Made by a program: the position numbers and the translations under genes
The notes under the pieces: model-generated
Databases searched by the model: none
What the model was told of the DNA's origin: nothing
The model's input: the letters and a program-made list of their open reading frames with translations, nothing else
Shown: piece after piece, positions 13,124 through 23,423 of the stretch
Numbering within the stretch: position 1 is the stretch's first letter
How the letters are laid out: the number at the start of each line of letters is the position of its first letter
Assembly (NCBI GenBank): GCA_028274465.1
Contig: CM051457.1
Span: 30,477,313 to 30,541,312 of the forward strand
DNA: 64,000 bases
Source: Plantago ovata
Lineage: Eukaryota > Streptophyta > Magnoliopsida > Lamiales > Plantaginaceae
Direction: 5' to 3'

Positions 13124-14087
13124 TTAGATCCTTTTCAGCTTTTTCATGATCAATTGGGAGGTACTGGTGGAGCTAATTTTTGTTTCCAGAGTTTGCATTC
13201 CTGTGTGTGTTGATTCATGATCATCTTCGAAAGCAATTTTCTTTTTTGCTTTCCCCCTGCTGCTTCCCTCCCCTGTGGGCAAAAAAGTTTTTGGAGAAAC
13301 GAGTTGGTCAAGTTCTAGTGCTTGAGCTATGAAATCGGGGGACATCGGTGGGTAGGGAGTTCCACTATCTAGTTTCCACAATGGTTCATATTTGGGGTGG
13401 GTGGTAGTAATAGTGATTTGTTGACTGCAATAGGGCTATTGGGAATACGATATTCGGGAACGGGGAATTGGTCGAGACTGAACGAGTAAGGGATGATAGC
13501 AAGGTTGTTGCATGGTTTGTAGCTCTCGTAAGGTTTGCGGGTGGCTTCATAAAGCGCGCTCCAACCTTCGAAAATAATGATAAGCTCTTTCCATAGTGGT
13601 TCGCCTATCCCATAGTAGAATTTTGCATTTTCATGTGCCTGGTTCATGTATAAACCAAAAAAAAACACTTATCAATTATCTCAGTATTGGACTCTTTGAC
13701 CTGTTTGAAAGAGAAAATATTTCCGGTTAAATATTCACCATACTGAAGAACCCGCTCCCATATTCCTTGTTCGGCGTTGAATCTGACTTCATCACCATCC
13801 CATTCCATTCCAGGTGTATTCCTCAACAGGTTGAAAATGCGGTGGCGCTCCTTCAGCTGTAGAACCACACGTTTTATATCTGGAATGCGATGACATGTGC
13901 CCACCGCGAAGGCCAGATTCTTCTTGGCAATGTCGTATGCCTCGTCCACCTTTGATGGCCATTCCCAGCAACCATCATAGGCAAGATCACACAGGTGGTT
14001 TACAAGGCATTTGACGTGGCTTTTTGGGAAATATGGATCATACAAAGCAGCATCCTGTTCTTCTGCAGTGATGTGTTTGAAGCTCAT
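13124..14087 (-). CDS. Myb/SANT-like paralog 1 (divergent), tail frameshifted
   Basis: Exon 1 is 14087-13701 and exon 2 starts at 13638 (intron 62 bp, GT/AG, phase 0). The frame closes at 13369, giving 218 residues. Exon 1 follows the pattern shared by the four paralogs here: 'YDPYFPKSHV', then 'WEWPSKVDEAYD', then 'RHRIFNLL', then 'GMEWD', then 'W'. Exon 2 opens with FYYGIGEPLWKELIIIFEGW. I read this as a diverged Myb/SANT-like DNA-binding domain (PF12776 type) followed by the usual 'xxL..iF' extension; this is alignment from memory. One base before the stop, another frame (13124-13378) continues for about 80 lysine-rich codons resembling the tail of paralog 3. The gene has therefore probably suffered a one-base shift near 13375. 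Its role is unknown; a DNA-binding partner of a Harbinger-type protein is an inference. Confidence 0.6.
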
Positions 14088-14868
14088 TTTTTTTTTCTTT
14101 TATTGTTTTTTTTTTTTTCTATTTCAATAGAGGCTGTGAGCAATGGAATGTTTAATTCTTTCAATGCTTTTGTGAGAAGGGAGTTTTACAGGTTCTCTTG
14201 TGAATGAGGTAAATAAATATAGAGTGATGTGTGTGAAATTGGGTTGGATGTCAGTTCACTTTAAAGTGCTTTGATGATACAATGCTTTAAGGCTGTGTTG
14301 ATAGTAAATAAGTGTTTGATTTTCTCCAAACCATACTTTAAACTTGCACATTTTAGGGATCTATATCATTATTATTTTTCCTTTCATGAATTGATGTCAA
14401 GATACACAATTAATATAATCTGATGCATGCTGTGGTCTGAAAATTTTCCTTCAATGTATGAGATGTGTAATGGAGTTGGCATAGCTTCATTTATCAGGGC
14501 CATATCATGAAATCTTGCTAAAATGCACATTCATTGCACTGCGTACCTGTTCTGATTGGTAGGAGTAGGCCTTCTTTGATGAAACCTATCCAATTTTATT
14601 GATAATTTTATGTTTTCAAGAGCTGTAGAGTTTATCTCTTCTGTTGTGTATTTGAAAGTTAATTTTATTTGATTACTAATCTGTAATAAATGGAAAGGTG
14701 GATATTTCCAACTACCTAGTTTACTTGTTTTTGATGGTTCATTTTGTGTTATATAAATTGCTCTGGCATATACAAATTATAAGTTGCAGCCTTTATCATT
14801 GAGTCCCAAAAGTTAAAGAAATAAAACAGTCCTTTCCAGCTCAAACATCTCTACCATAGATCCTAACA

Positions 14869-15342
14869 ATGGTTAGAACAACCTCAAGCGAGTCCGCATC
14901 GAACCGTGCTGAGCTCAATCAGTGGAATGGTCGTGCAGATGCTCCGTTCGAAGGAAGAGTTTGTCACTGCAAGCTCATACCAAGACCTATGTACGCTTTC
15001 ACGGCGGGCAGAGTTGGAAGGCGGTTTCTGGGATGTCCAAAGCCATCCGGTCACCAATGTGACTACTTTGACTGGCTCGATCGTACCATGACGCCGAAGG
15101 AAGTTGAGTTTGGGAACATTGTCTACAACAAATTGAAGAAGCATGAGTCTCAAAATGAAGCACTACAAGCTCAGGTCCACACCATGATGATTGAAAGAGA
15201 GTCACTTGCTTCCTCGAACAAGGAGCTGAAAATGAAACTGAAGGTGATGGAAGATTTGAAGATGAACAGGGGTTCGAATGTCGTAATGGGATTTCTTGTT
15301 GGTGCACTGCTCTGCCTTGCATGGGTTTTAGCCAGGGACTAG
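14869..15342 (+). CDS. GRF-type zinc-finger protein with coiled coil and C-terminal membrane anchor
   Basis: Single exon, 157 residues, ATG at 14869, and the only plus-strand gene inside the candidate element. Residues 32-71 form a GRF zinc finger: Cys32, Cys34, Cys56 and Cys64 as ligands, GRVGRRF at 47-53 and CDYFDWLD at 64-71. About 80-130 is a Lys/Glu/Leu-rich coiled coil. About 137-155 is a hydrophobic segment (VVMGFLVGALLCLAWVLA) ending two residues before the stop, as in tail-anchored proteins. GRF fingers bind nucleic acid in enzymes such as topoisomerase III and NEIL3. In plants, small GRF proteins with this finger-coil-membrane layout are numerous and often lie near transposons. A function here is not known. 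Confidence 0.8.
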   Translation: MVRTTSSESASNRAELNQWNGRADAPFEGRVCHCKLIPRPMYAFTAGRVGRRFLGCPKPSGHQCDYFDWLDRTMTPKEVEFGNIVYNKLKKHESQNEALQAQVHTMMIERESLASSNKELKMKLKVMEDLKMNRGSNVVMGFLVGALLCLAWVLARD

Positions 15343-15824
15343 GGTGTTTTAAAGTCTTTATGATATTTTCTGTACTTGTGTTGAGTTTTTCCATGGCCAG
15401 TTATGCTTATCGTATTAGTTCTGAAGGGAGTGTAGCTATAACATCTGCTTTTGAGTTGCAAGTTTGTAAAGACCATATAGGTCTGCGTAACGTGTTAGAT
15501 TGTATCGAAGTCATCTATTTCTACGTTAAATTTGTTCTGCATTTCATTCTATAAGATTGAATTCCCGTACTTCATAACCGGAACTATGTGTGCACAGAAA
15601 TGAGTATTGAACACAAAGGAACATAGTTTGAGCTAGAATAATACCACAGATTCAGGTCAGTTGAGGAATGTAAAGCATTGAAGATTCATAACATGTTCAC
15701 AAAATAGCATCTAACATCATGACTTCATGAGAGGTCTTTCAACCACAAAAGAGGGAAACCTAAAAGCAGATAAGTAAACTAGTCCAGCAATTACAGTACC
15801 ACTTCCCTACCATAATTGATCTTT
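15343..15824. other. spacer, no supported gene
   Basis: This is the likely 3' untranslated part of the GRF gene and, from about 15600, the 3' region of the convergent PB1-like gene. No independent coding signal. Confidence 0.4.
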
Positions 15825-17163
15825 TCAATTCCATGACAGATTATGAGCCCTTGGCATGAAGCTGTCGCTAATGACCGGGAGCTCCCATTCATACTCCATC
15901 CTTGCCTTGCGTTCTGCATCAAGCTCGGCCAGGGTCTCCTTCACATCAATGGCATCTAGATGATAGAGGTAGACAAGATCAAATGTCCCCATCTGGTGCA
16001 GTGGTGGTGGAAGCAAATTGATCTCAGCAACATAGTCATAATCGACATCTCCAAGTGCATTGTCCTGCATGTAGACGATTCCACAAACTCACGTTTCTTG
16101 TCTAGATCAGCAAACATGGCCTTAATATCATCGTCGGAGTGAAGAGTTTTGATGCAAGAAGGCCAAGGCTCATCCAGATTTGCATACCACACCTCATTTG
16201 GCAGCGGCTTTCCCGCCCCAATTCGCCTTCCCACAAGCTCAAACAGGTTTCCAAGCACAAAGTGTTCTGGATCAATTTGGTGAATCCAGAACTCCTTCCC
16301 ACCGACATAGTCGATTTCATGGTCGCGGTTGCAAGGCTGAAACTGGCCACCATAGTGGACCCTCAGACTGCGCTGGTGTGCAAATGGACCTAAAGAAAGC
16401 AAGCAAAGTCTTAGTGATTGTCTCTGCATAAGATGGTCTATTGTGATTGTGTAATAAAAGTCATATAGATTCGTAGGACCATCTAGCGGATGCGAAGTAG
16501 ACTCCTAATGAGATTTTACATAACACCTTAATCATCACATCTACTTGGTTCTAAAGTTACCAAGACTTTCAACATGCAACACAAATGGAACCATACGGAT
16601 TTTGAAAGGGCTTATAAATATACGTGAGAGTAAATTAAGTTTAAATGTACAATCATAGAACAGAACAAGACAATCAGACATGGTAGTCATACAAGACTGT
16701 TAATCAGACCTATACCATCCAGTTTGTCATCATGCAAGTAAAATAGATGAATTGATGGGCTAATTCTCTGAATTCCATCACTACTAGCTCACTTTGGAAG
16801 CAGAAAATTTAAATAAAATTTTGGTACAAGTGAATAGTGCTGCCCAAAGAGGTCTTCAAATACATGAGTAGGAAAAATGAGTTGCAGTTTTTATATAGTA
16901 CCCACAGTAGAGATCTTGCATGCAATTAAAAGGGGACATAGAACTACTATAGCAAGTACTACATTCTATTTACACTCATAGATGACACATGCATCCACCA
17001 GAAGAAGGATGTAACTAAAATGTCTGCATTTATCTTGCAAATTTTTTGAAATTGAAATAAAAACTTGCAGATATAAACCTGTAGTTAGAGCAACTGTAGG
17101 ATTCTTACCTTGATAGCAATAGATCCTTGGGAAGGTGCTCAAACCACATCCATGAGAAGCCAT
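15825..17163 (-). CDS. PB1-like domain protein, one-base frameshift
   Basis: Exon 1 is 17163-17109 (ATG, 18 codons plus 1 base). Exon 2 starts at 16389 after a 719-bp GT/AG intron. Exon 2 begins with a plant PB1-like domain: LRVHYGGQF, DYVGGKEFWIHQIDPEHF, VWYANLDEPW and LHSDDDIKAMF. This is the module found N-terminal in MuDR-like transposases and in many plant TE-associated proteins. Near 16080 the frame breaks at GTGGAA|TCG. Adding one A restores REFVEIVYMQDN and the frame then runs to a stop at 15825, giving about 206 residues. As written, the protein ends in unrelated residues at 15956. There is no transposase domain after it, so it is a stand-alone PB1-like gene, either decayed or mis-assembled. 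Confidence 0.6.
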
Positions 17164-17885
17164 TGTTTGATTCTCAGATTTTGCAGGGAATTCTCTCTGT
17201 CTCTCTCTTTGTTTACTTGCTCATGTAGTTGGTTCTGTTTAGTAGTGGTGAGATGATGTTAAATGACTTGTGTAAATGGAGAAGAGATATTTAGTGGCAG
17301 AGATTGAGTGTAGTGGTGGTTAAGGAGACATTATTGTTTACTATTGGTCCAATTAAAGTCAAGACAAGTTTAGAGTCCTGGTTGGCTCACTCCATATGTT
17401 GTTTACTCTAAGTTGAACCATGACTATGGTAGCATTATTTAGGATCAGAAGACATATACATCATTTATCATTTTGGTGTGACACTTAGTTGTGTCCAAAT
17501 TTTTAGTACTCAAAAAATAGCATGTACATAGACATGTTAGCACATGGGCTAACATAAATTTTAACTTTGGAGTACCTGATAATGTCACTCTTGTAGTTCA
17601 TGGTGTGAGGTTTGTTATAAAGTAACACAGTTAGACACATTAAGGCAGACACCCCAATCACCCCTTTCATTCATAATAAAGATACATTCGCTTAATCGAA
17701 ACTCCTAACAACAGAAAGCACCAAACCTATTCTTCAAACCTAAACTGAAAATAACACATGCTTAATCAATTTCTACCACGAAATTGTTACTAGGCTAAAA
17801 TGAAAAAGTACATTCTAAACATGCTTAACACTAAGCTTAGGGGGGGGGGGGGGTTATGCTAGTAACCAACTTCCTGACTACCAAT
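17164..17885. other. spacer, nothing recognised
   Basis: 5' side of the PB1-like gene and 3' side of the next gene. A run of 14 G occurs at 17840-17853. No coding signal. Confidence 0.4.
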
Positions 17886-18703
17886 TCATGGAGAGCCTGT
17901 TCTTGTTTCCTTTGGATGGTTCTTCAATTTAGCTGATTCATGAGCCTCCTCCGGAAAGTCATCTTCGTCCTCGGAGTCCTTAACAACCATAGTTCTCCAG
18001 TCAACACCATCTGATCCATCAACTTCTGCTGATCCATCAACTTCTGCCTTCAACCATGCATCTGGTACATCATATTCCGGTTGAATTGTCTTCCAATACG
18101 GATCATCTGAATCGAGTGAATCAGTCTCCTCCCCGCCATTAACATCGTAATGTTGCTTGTCAGCATCAATATCACCTTGCCAATACGACCAATTCTCAAA
18201 GATACACCCCAGTTCCTCCCACAATGGCTCACCTCCTTCTTTATACCAGCCATTGCACTCATCTGCCTATTGTTTTTAAAATAAAATAAAATTCCTTAGT
18301 CTAGTGTTCCTTGCAAAAAATATATACTACCAAGCCAATGCATAAATTGACCTTACAATTACCTTGATGAGTTCCTCCCATACTTCAGGCGTGTCTCAAG
18401 CTTGTTCTCTGACTTGTTCCACTCTACACCATGCATGGACTTCAGTTTGGTGAAGATCGTATGCCTTTTGTGAAGGAGGTTAACCGCATCTTGAATCTGT
18501 TCAGGGGTGTATGGAATGTCAAGTTCCTTCTTCAGAAACTGAGTAACAACATCATACCCCTGATCGACTAAAAGCGGCCACTTCCAGTCTCCTTCTTCGC
18601 AGAGTTTGTTGAGCTTTTCTGCAATCAAGCTCATATGCACCTTGGTGACTTTTCCAGTGGTTGAATACCAAGCTGCATCCTGGATAGAGGTGGTGTTTGC
18701 CAT
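17886..18703 (-). CDS. Myb/SANT-like paralog 2, one-base frameshift before the splice donor
   Basis: Exon 1 is 18703-18363 and exon 2 is 18266-17886 (intron 96 bp). Exon 1 has the shared pattern: KVTKVHMSLI, WKWPLLVDQGYD, YTPEQIQDAV, LHKRHTIFTKLKS, GVEWN. Close to the donor the expected 'DTPEVWEELIK' is present only in another frame, so one base is missing near 18398-18401. Without it, exon 1 ends out of phase with exon 2. Exon 2 opens with ADECNGWYKEGGEPLWEEL, exactly parallel to paralog 4. It then becomes a long acidic tail (many Asp/Glu, including a DGSAEVDGSD duplication) of about 100 residues. Restored length would be about 240 residues. The acidic tail might be an activation or interaction region, which is speculation. 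Confidence 0.6.
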
Positions 18704-20002
18704 TTGTGGAGAGAAGTTCGAAATATTGAAGTTGTTTTGTTTGTTGTGTTGCTTTTGATTGAGGTGTGATGTGATATATTTAAAGATCTATGGGGTTAGA
18801 AGTTATGTGGTATTTATTGTTAGGTTAGAACATGGTCTCCCCAATTTGTTAGGTGGCAGCTTATTAAATCAACAAGTTAGATATCACTAGCCAATGCAAT
18901 TCAGTCCAGTGTTATAACGAAAACCTTCGAACTTGTATTGATATGAGTCGTACGAACTTTGTGTGGGCACTGGTAGATGTTTTGGTGCCAACGGATCCAA
19001 GTAATTTGGCCACTCTAAGGGAGATACCCAAAGATTGAAAATATGAACACTAGTTTTACAGATGAAAGGACACAATGATGTAAGAGTATAACATAAAGTT
19101 CTACTTTCTTCCGAGTTGAACGATTGTCGTTGCTAGGATTTCACTTGTTGTTCTCTCAAAATCTCTCTTTCAAGAATTAAACTCTGAAAACGTTCACTCA
19201 TTCGAAAATGAATCCTATATTCTACTAGTTTACTTAAAATCTGGCCTGATCCCTTTGTATTTCTTTCATACATGCAGCTAACACTGCATCACATTTAGTG
19301 GCCTTTCCTGTAATAGGTCTTTTGAAGAATGTAAAAGCTTTGTGAAGATAGTGAATGCTAACACAGAAAAGGTAAGATCTGAAAATACTTATGCCTCAAC
19401 TACCAACACAGCTTTACATTCATGGCCTGCCTTCCTATTCAATTTTTTTCTTTCCTCTTCTATGATATAGCTTTTCACCATGATATGGCAACTCATTCTC
19501 ATGTTTACTCACTTGGTAACTGGAGGCAAATTCGAATTAATTAACCAGTAAAAGCCATGTGATATGTTCTTGAATGTCCTTCATAATATGTTTGCATCAT
19601 ATGTGGAAAAAATCAAAGGTTTGTGAATCATGGTGGTATCTTGAAGTACCCCAAAGTAGATATTATTGTTAATAAAGTCTTGGAACACAAGAATAAAAAG
19701 TGAAGTTGAATTCAACAAATCCATCCCTTTCATTGAAACATTACATAAACTTAAAAATAAAACTAGGAAACTACTGGAAATGCAAGTTGCTAGTCTGATC
19801 TACCTGATTCTCATCATCATACTAACTGAAATCGAAAAGATACCAACTTAAACATTCACGAATGAACATAAGCTGGTGGGGATGGATTGTTAACACTACT
19901 GGAAATAAGATCTCAACTACTCCTCAGAATTTTCTTCATCACTCTCCTGGTCATTGGTGGAAGGAAGCTGACGAATCCTGCGTTCCTTGGCAATCTTGTT
20001 CT
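18704..20002. other. spacer, no supported gene
   Basis: 1.3 kb of AT-rich sequence between paralogs 2 and 3. Short open frames at 18887-19075 and 19666-19851 show no domain, no splice partners and no similarity to the neighbouring paralogs. Confidence 0.4.
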
Positions 20003-20915
20003 TCAGCACATTTCGGTTCCATGTTCCTCCTGAAATTGTTGAGCTGGGCTGCTACCGCTAGATTCTCCTGGTGAGCCAGAGAAATCCCAAATGATCTTCT
20101 TTCTTGAAGCTTTTTTCTCGTCAGTCAGCAGACGAGATTTTTCCCACTCGGCAGAGGTGATGAAGGAGTACCCGGGAGAGTTTGTGTTAGTAGAAGCAAA
20201 GTTCAATGGGCGCTGGCTGATGGGAGAAACATCATGAACAACAGTTACGGCCCTGGAATCAGTTTCCTGGAGGGGAGACACTGGGGAACTTGGTTCCTGG
20301 AGCTCAAAAGTGGGAGTTGGTTCAGGACCGTTTGCATCAGCATTAGCAAACGAATCCGGAGCGAAGCCAAACCCAATGCCTTCAAAGAGAATGCCTAGAT
20401 CACACCAAAGAGGATCGCCAACAGCCACGTACCAGAGAACTCTCTTGTCTTTCTGTAAAACAACAAGAACTTTAGCACGAAAGTTAAGATAATGTAGGCC
20501 AGTTCATTAACTAGCCATAAAACGGAAAAAATGAAAGGCATTAGTATATTGTTTTGGAAAATACCGCCATGAGCCTCAGCCAGGCTCCATCATCACCAAT
20601 GAACCTGTTGGTGGTTTGCTCCCAATCAAGCTCCTCAAATGACCGCATCATGGAGAACACCGTGTGACGGTCGTGGAGCAGCTTCACAACCCTGACAATA
20701 TCAGGCCTGTGATAAAGGACACCAAACTCATTGTACAACTTGTTGATCATTTGGTCGATTGGCCACCATTTCTTCATTGGCCACTCCCAAGCTGCATTGT
20801 CGATTTGGATCTGCTTCAGGCCCTGGATGAGAAATGCTACGTGTTCTTTGGGGAAACTTTGGTCGTAGAACACCAAGTCTTGTTGTGCAAGAGCAACAGC
20901 GTTGGAGTTAGCCAT
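20003..20915 (-). CDS. Myb/SANT-like paralog 3
   Basis: Exon 1 is 20915-20565 and exon 2 is 20452-20003 (intron 112 bp, phase 0), encoding 266 residues with an uninterrupted frame. Exon 1 shows SFPKEHVAFLI, WEWPMKKWWPID, LYHRPDIVRVVKLLHDRH, 'ELDWEQTTNRF' and GAWLRLMA, the same positions as in the sister genes. Exon 2 opens KDKRVLWYVAVGDPLWCDL followed by ILFEG, then a Pro/Ser/Thr-rich linker and a Lys-rich stretch (DEKKASRKKII). Beyond the stop, another frame continues for about 30 codons of Lys/Arg then Asp/Glu-rich sequence up to 19918 (ERRIRQLPSTNDQ, then DEENSEE). The C-terminus may therefore also have been shifted. This is the largest paralog whose domain is intact. Confidence 0.65.
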
Positions 20916-22092
20916 TGCTTCTTTTTTTGGGGAGAGTTGGAAGGAATGTGGTTGTTTTCTTTAATTTGTTTAAGTGTTTGCTTTTAGAAATTTTGTGAAG
21001 CTCTGTGGTAAACTTATTTTCCCAAGTGTGTCTTTATATAGAGATTCATCATGCATGAACAACATAAATATTGTGATAAATTCAATCCAACCAATCCCTC
21101 TGAACTATATCTGCATGCCAATGTATGCTTCTACAGGATTACATGCAATAGATGAAGCTTTAAGTGTGAACAGATAAGCATGCACTCAGATTTGCAGAGT
21201 TATAGGTTGCTAAAAGAAACCAAAAAGCAGGACATAGAAGATTTCTGAATGATCTTAATAGTTTCCTATCCCATGTATAAGAATAACTACACACAACTTG
21301 TTTTCAGAAGCATGAAGTTTTTGTTTTGGAGCCATTCAATCAATTGGCAGATTCATATCTTATCAGCATTTATAGTTTTCAGCTTAGTTTTCACAATTTT
21401 GTTTCTGAGCCATGATCAAAATTAATCCCACAATTCCTTATTCATGATATTGTGCAGAAAATGGCATTAACTCAACCACAACAGCTCTATAACTTTGCTT
21501 GTTGTCTTATACATTCAAAGTTCAACCACTACTCCTGCAATTTTGGCATGCTCAACACAGGGGAGTTATGTCTCACAATTCCAGGAATGGCTTCTGGATT
21601 CTGAACACTCATGAGCTGTTTACCTATGCCAACCTATAGAACTTCTACTATTAAGATCTACAAGAATTTAAGACAAGTGAGTATCTCTTGCTACTATGTT
21701 ACTTTGTTTTTATTAAGATGATTTTCTTTTATTATTCGTTTTGAATTAGTCGATTTTAACTTGATCAATGTCACCTAAGATGATTGTGCATGAGTTGTAG
21801 TATATGGTAGTAGACAATAATAATAAAACAACATGTGAATTAACATAGACACCACAAACATGTATAAATATAGTGACAACATAAAGCGTTATGCTTACCA
21901 AGAGACAGAAAAAAATTGCAACACCCAAGGGAAATAAAAATAAAAAAAAATAAAAAAAAAAAAAAAAGACCTGGGCTCATGCATCCAAACTATTAGGTTA
22001 TACATAGAAGCCTAAATTATTAGGTGTTTAATCAATGAAGGGGTTGTTTTCCACGTGGAACCCGGGCTTCGATTGACTTGCCAAACATGAAA
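20916..22092. other. spacer, nothing recognised
   Basis: Contains an A-rich tract (about 21935-21968) and no coding signal. The short minus-strand frame at 21746-21928 looks fortuitous. Confidence 0.4.
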
Positions 22093-22762
22093 TCAGGGGA
22101 AAGTACCTCCCTGATCTGTATGTTTTGAATCCTTGTAGCTGCTACTTGCCTCGTCATCTTTGAAGGTCATAACTATATCAAAAGGTCCACTATCTGATGT
22201 GTACTCACTGCTGCCACTATCACAATGCTGTGGCGCACGAACATAAGACCATCCATCAAATATGCTCGGTAGATCTCTCCAGAATGGCTCTCCGTAGTTG
22301 ATGTACCACCCATATTTTTCATCGGCCTAGGAGATGCAAACCGTTAAATTGTTAATAAAGATAAAGTATATTACATACGCAGGTGAGGCTAATTGTTTAA
22401 ACATTTCGTAAATTATTAACACGTACATTAAGGAGTGAAGCCCAAACTGTAGGATCACAAGTAAGTGTGTTGGTAGTATGTTCCCACTTCATCCCTTTGC
22501 GGCCCAGTAGATTGTTGAACAGCACGTGGCGTTTCAGTAGCATCTGCACAACATCCTCCACCGTTTCCTTTGTGTATTTCACATTTAGGAAGTTCCAAAT
22601 GTAGATGCACACCTCATCGTATGCCTTTGAAGTTTTGTTTGGCCACTCCCATAGGCCTTCATCCGCAAGCTGCTTGAGCTTCCTCACTATCAGCTGCACA
22701 TGGCCTTTTGGTACTTTCCCTTCGTACCAAACTTGGTCTTGAGCAGTCCACGGAGCTGCCAT
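22093..22762 (-). CDS. Myb/SANT-like paralog 4
   Basis: Exon 1 is 22762-22427 and exon 2 is 22326-22093 (intron 100 bp, phase 0). The frame is fully open and encodes 189 residues. The domain is the clearest of the four: PWTAQDQ at the start, KVPKGHVQLIV, WEWPNKTSKAYD, YTKETVEDVVQMLLKRHVLF, GMKWEHTTNTLTCDPTVWASLL. The last segments match the classical Myb/SANT-like consensus: Tyr-Thr before the third helix, then Gly-x-x-Trp, then Asp-x-x-Val-Trp. Exon 2 begins ADEKYGWYINYGEPFWRDL followed by SIFDGW and ends in a short Ser/Asp-rich tail. It shares intron position and phase with the other three, so they arose by local duplication. It is the best candidate for a functional member. Confidence 0.7.
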
Positions 22763-23423
22763 GAAGGTGGAGTTTGATTTGTAGTGAGATGAAAGTGTAT
22801 TGCTATATCATGTGATTTGTGTTGATACCACCTGATGAAGTCTTCTATTTATATGCAATGTGAGATACAAGTATACAAGCAGGCTTTGTACATGTCATGT
22901 ACCTAACTTATAAGAAATTTGCCCAAGTGTTTGTGATTTGTACTCCAAGTTTTGTACATGTCATGTACCTTTTGTAATTTCTGCAAACTTTTAATGAAAG
23001 GGATGGATTTGTCAAAATCTTTTTTGTAAACTACTGAAAATGCTAATAATTACATGGACTAATATTTGGGTGATGGATAAATGTGATGGTCATGTTATAG
23101 TATGCTCAACCAAATAAAAAAACCTGATTTGATCATTCATATTAATAAGCTGCAGATGGGATAAGCAATAATAAGTTGAGTAAATGGAATACCATCTCAT
23201 TGATAACTCAAACCATTAGTCAACAGATTCTTCTCCCTCACGTTCAAGTTAAAGAGAGAACAAATGTTCAAGTACTTGTTAGACTACTTCAGTACAACAC
23301 CCAAGCCACATACAAATGTCTTCTAGCAGATCAAATGATGGGCATCAAAAGAAGATTACTAGTTCTAGTTCTTACAGGCACATATTTCAAATCCTGACAA
23401 AGAAACCAATGTTTGGGATCAAA
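22763..23423. other. spacer, nothing recognised
   Basis: AT-rich sequence between paralog 4 and the transposase-like gene. Two plus-strand frames at 23176-23516 have no recognisable content. Confidence 0.4.
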
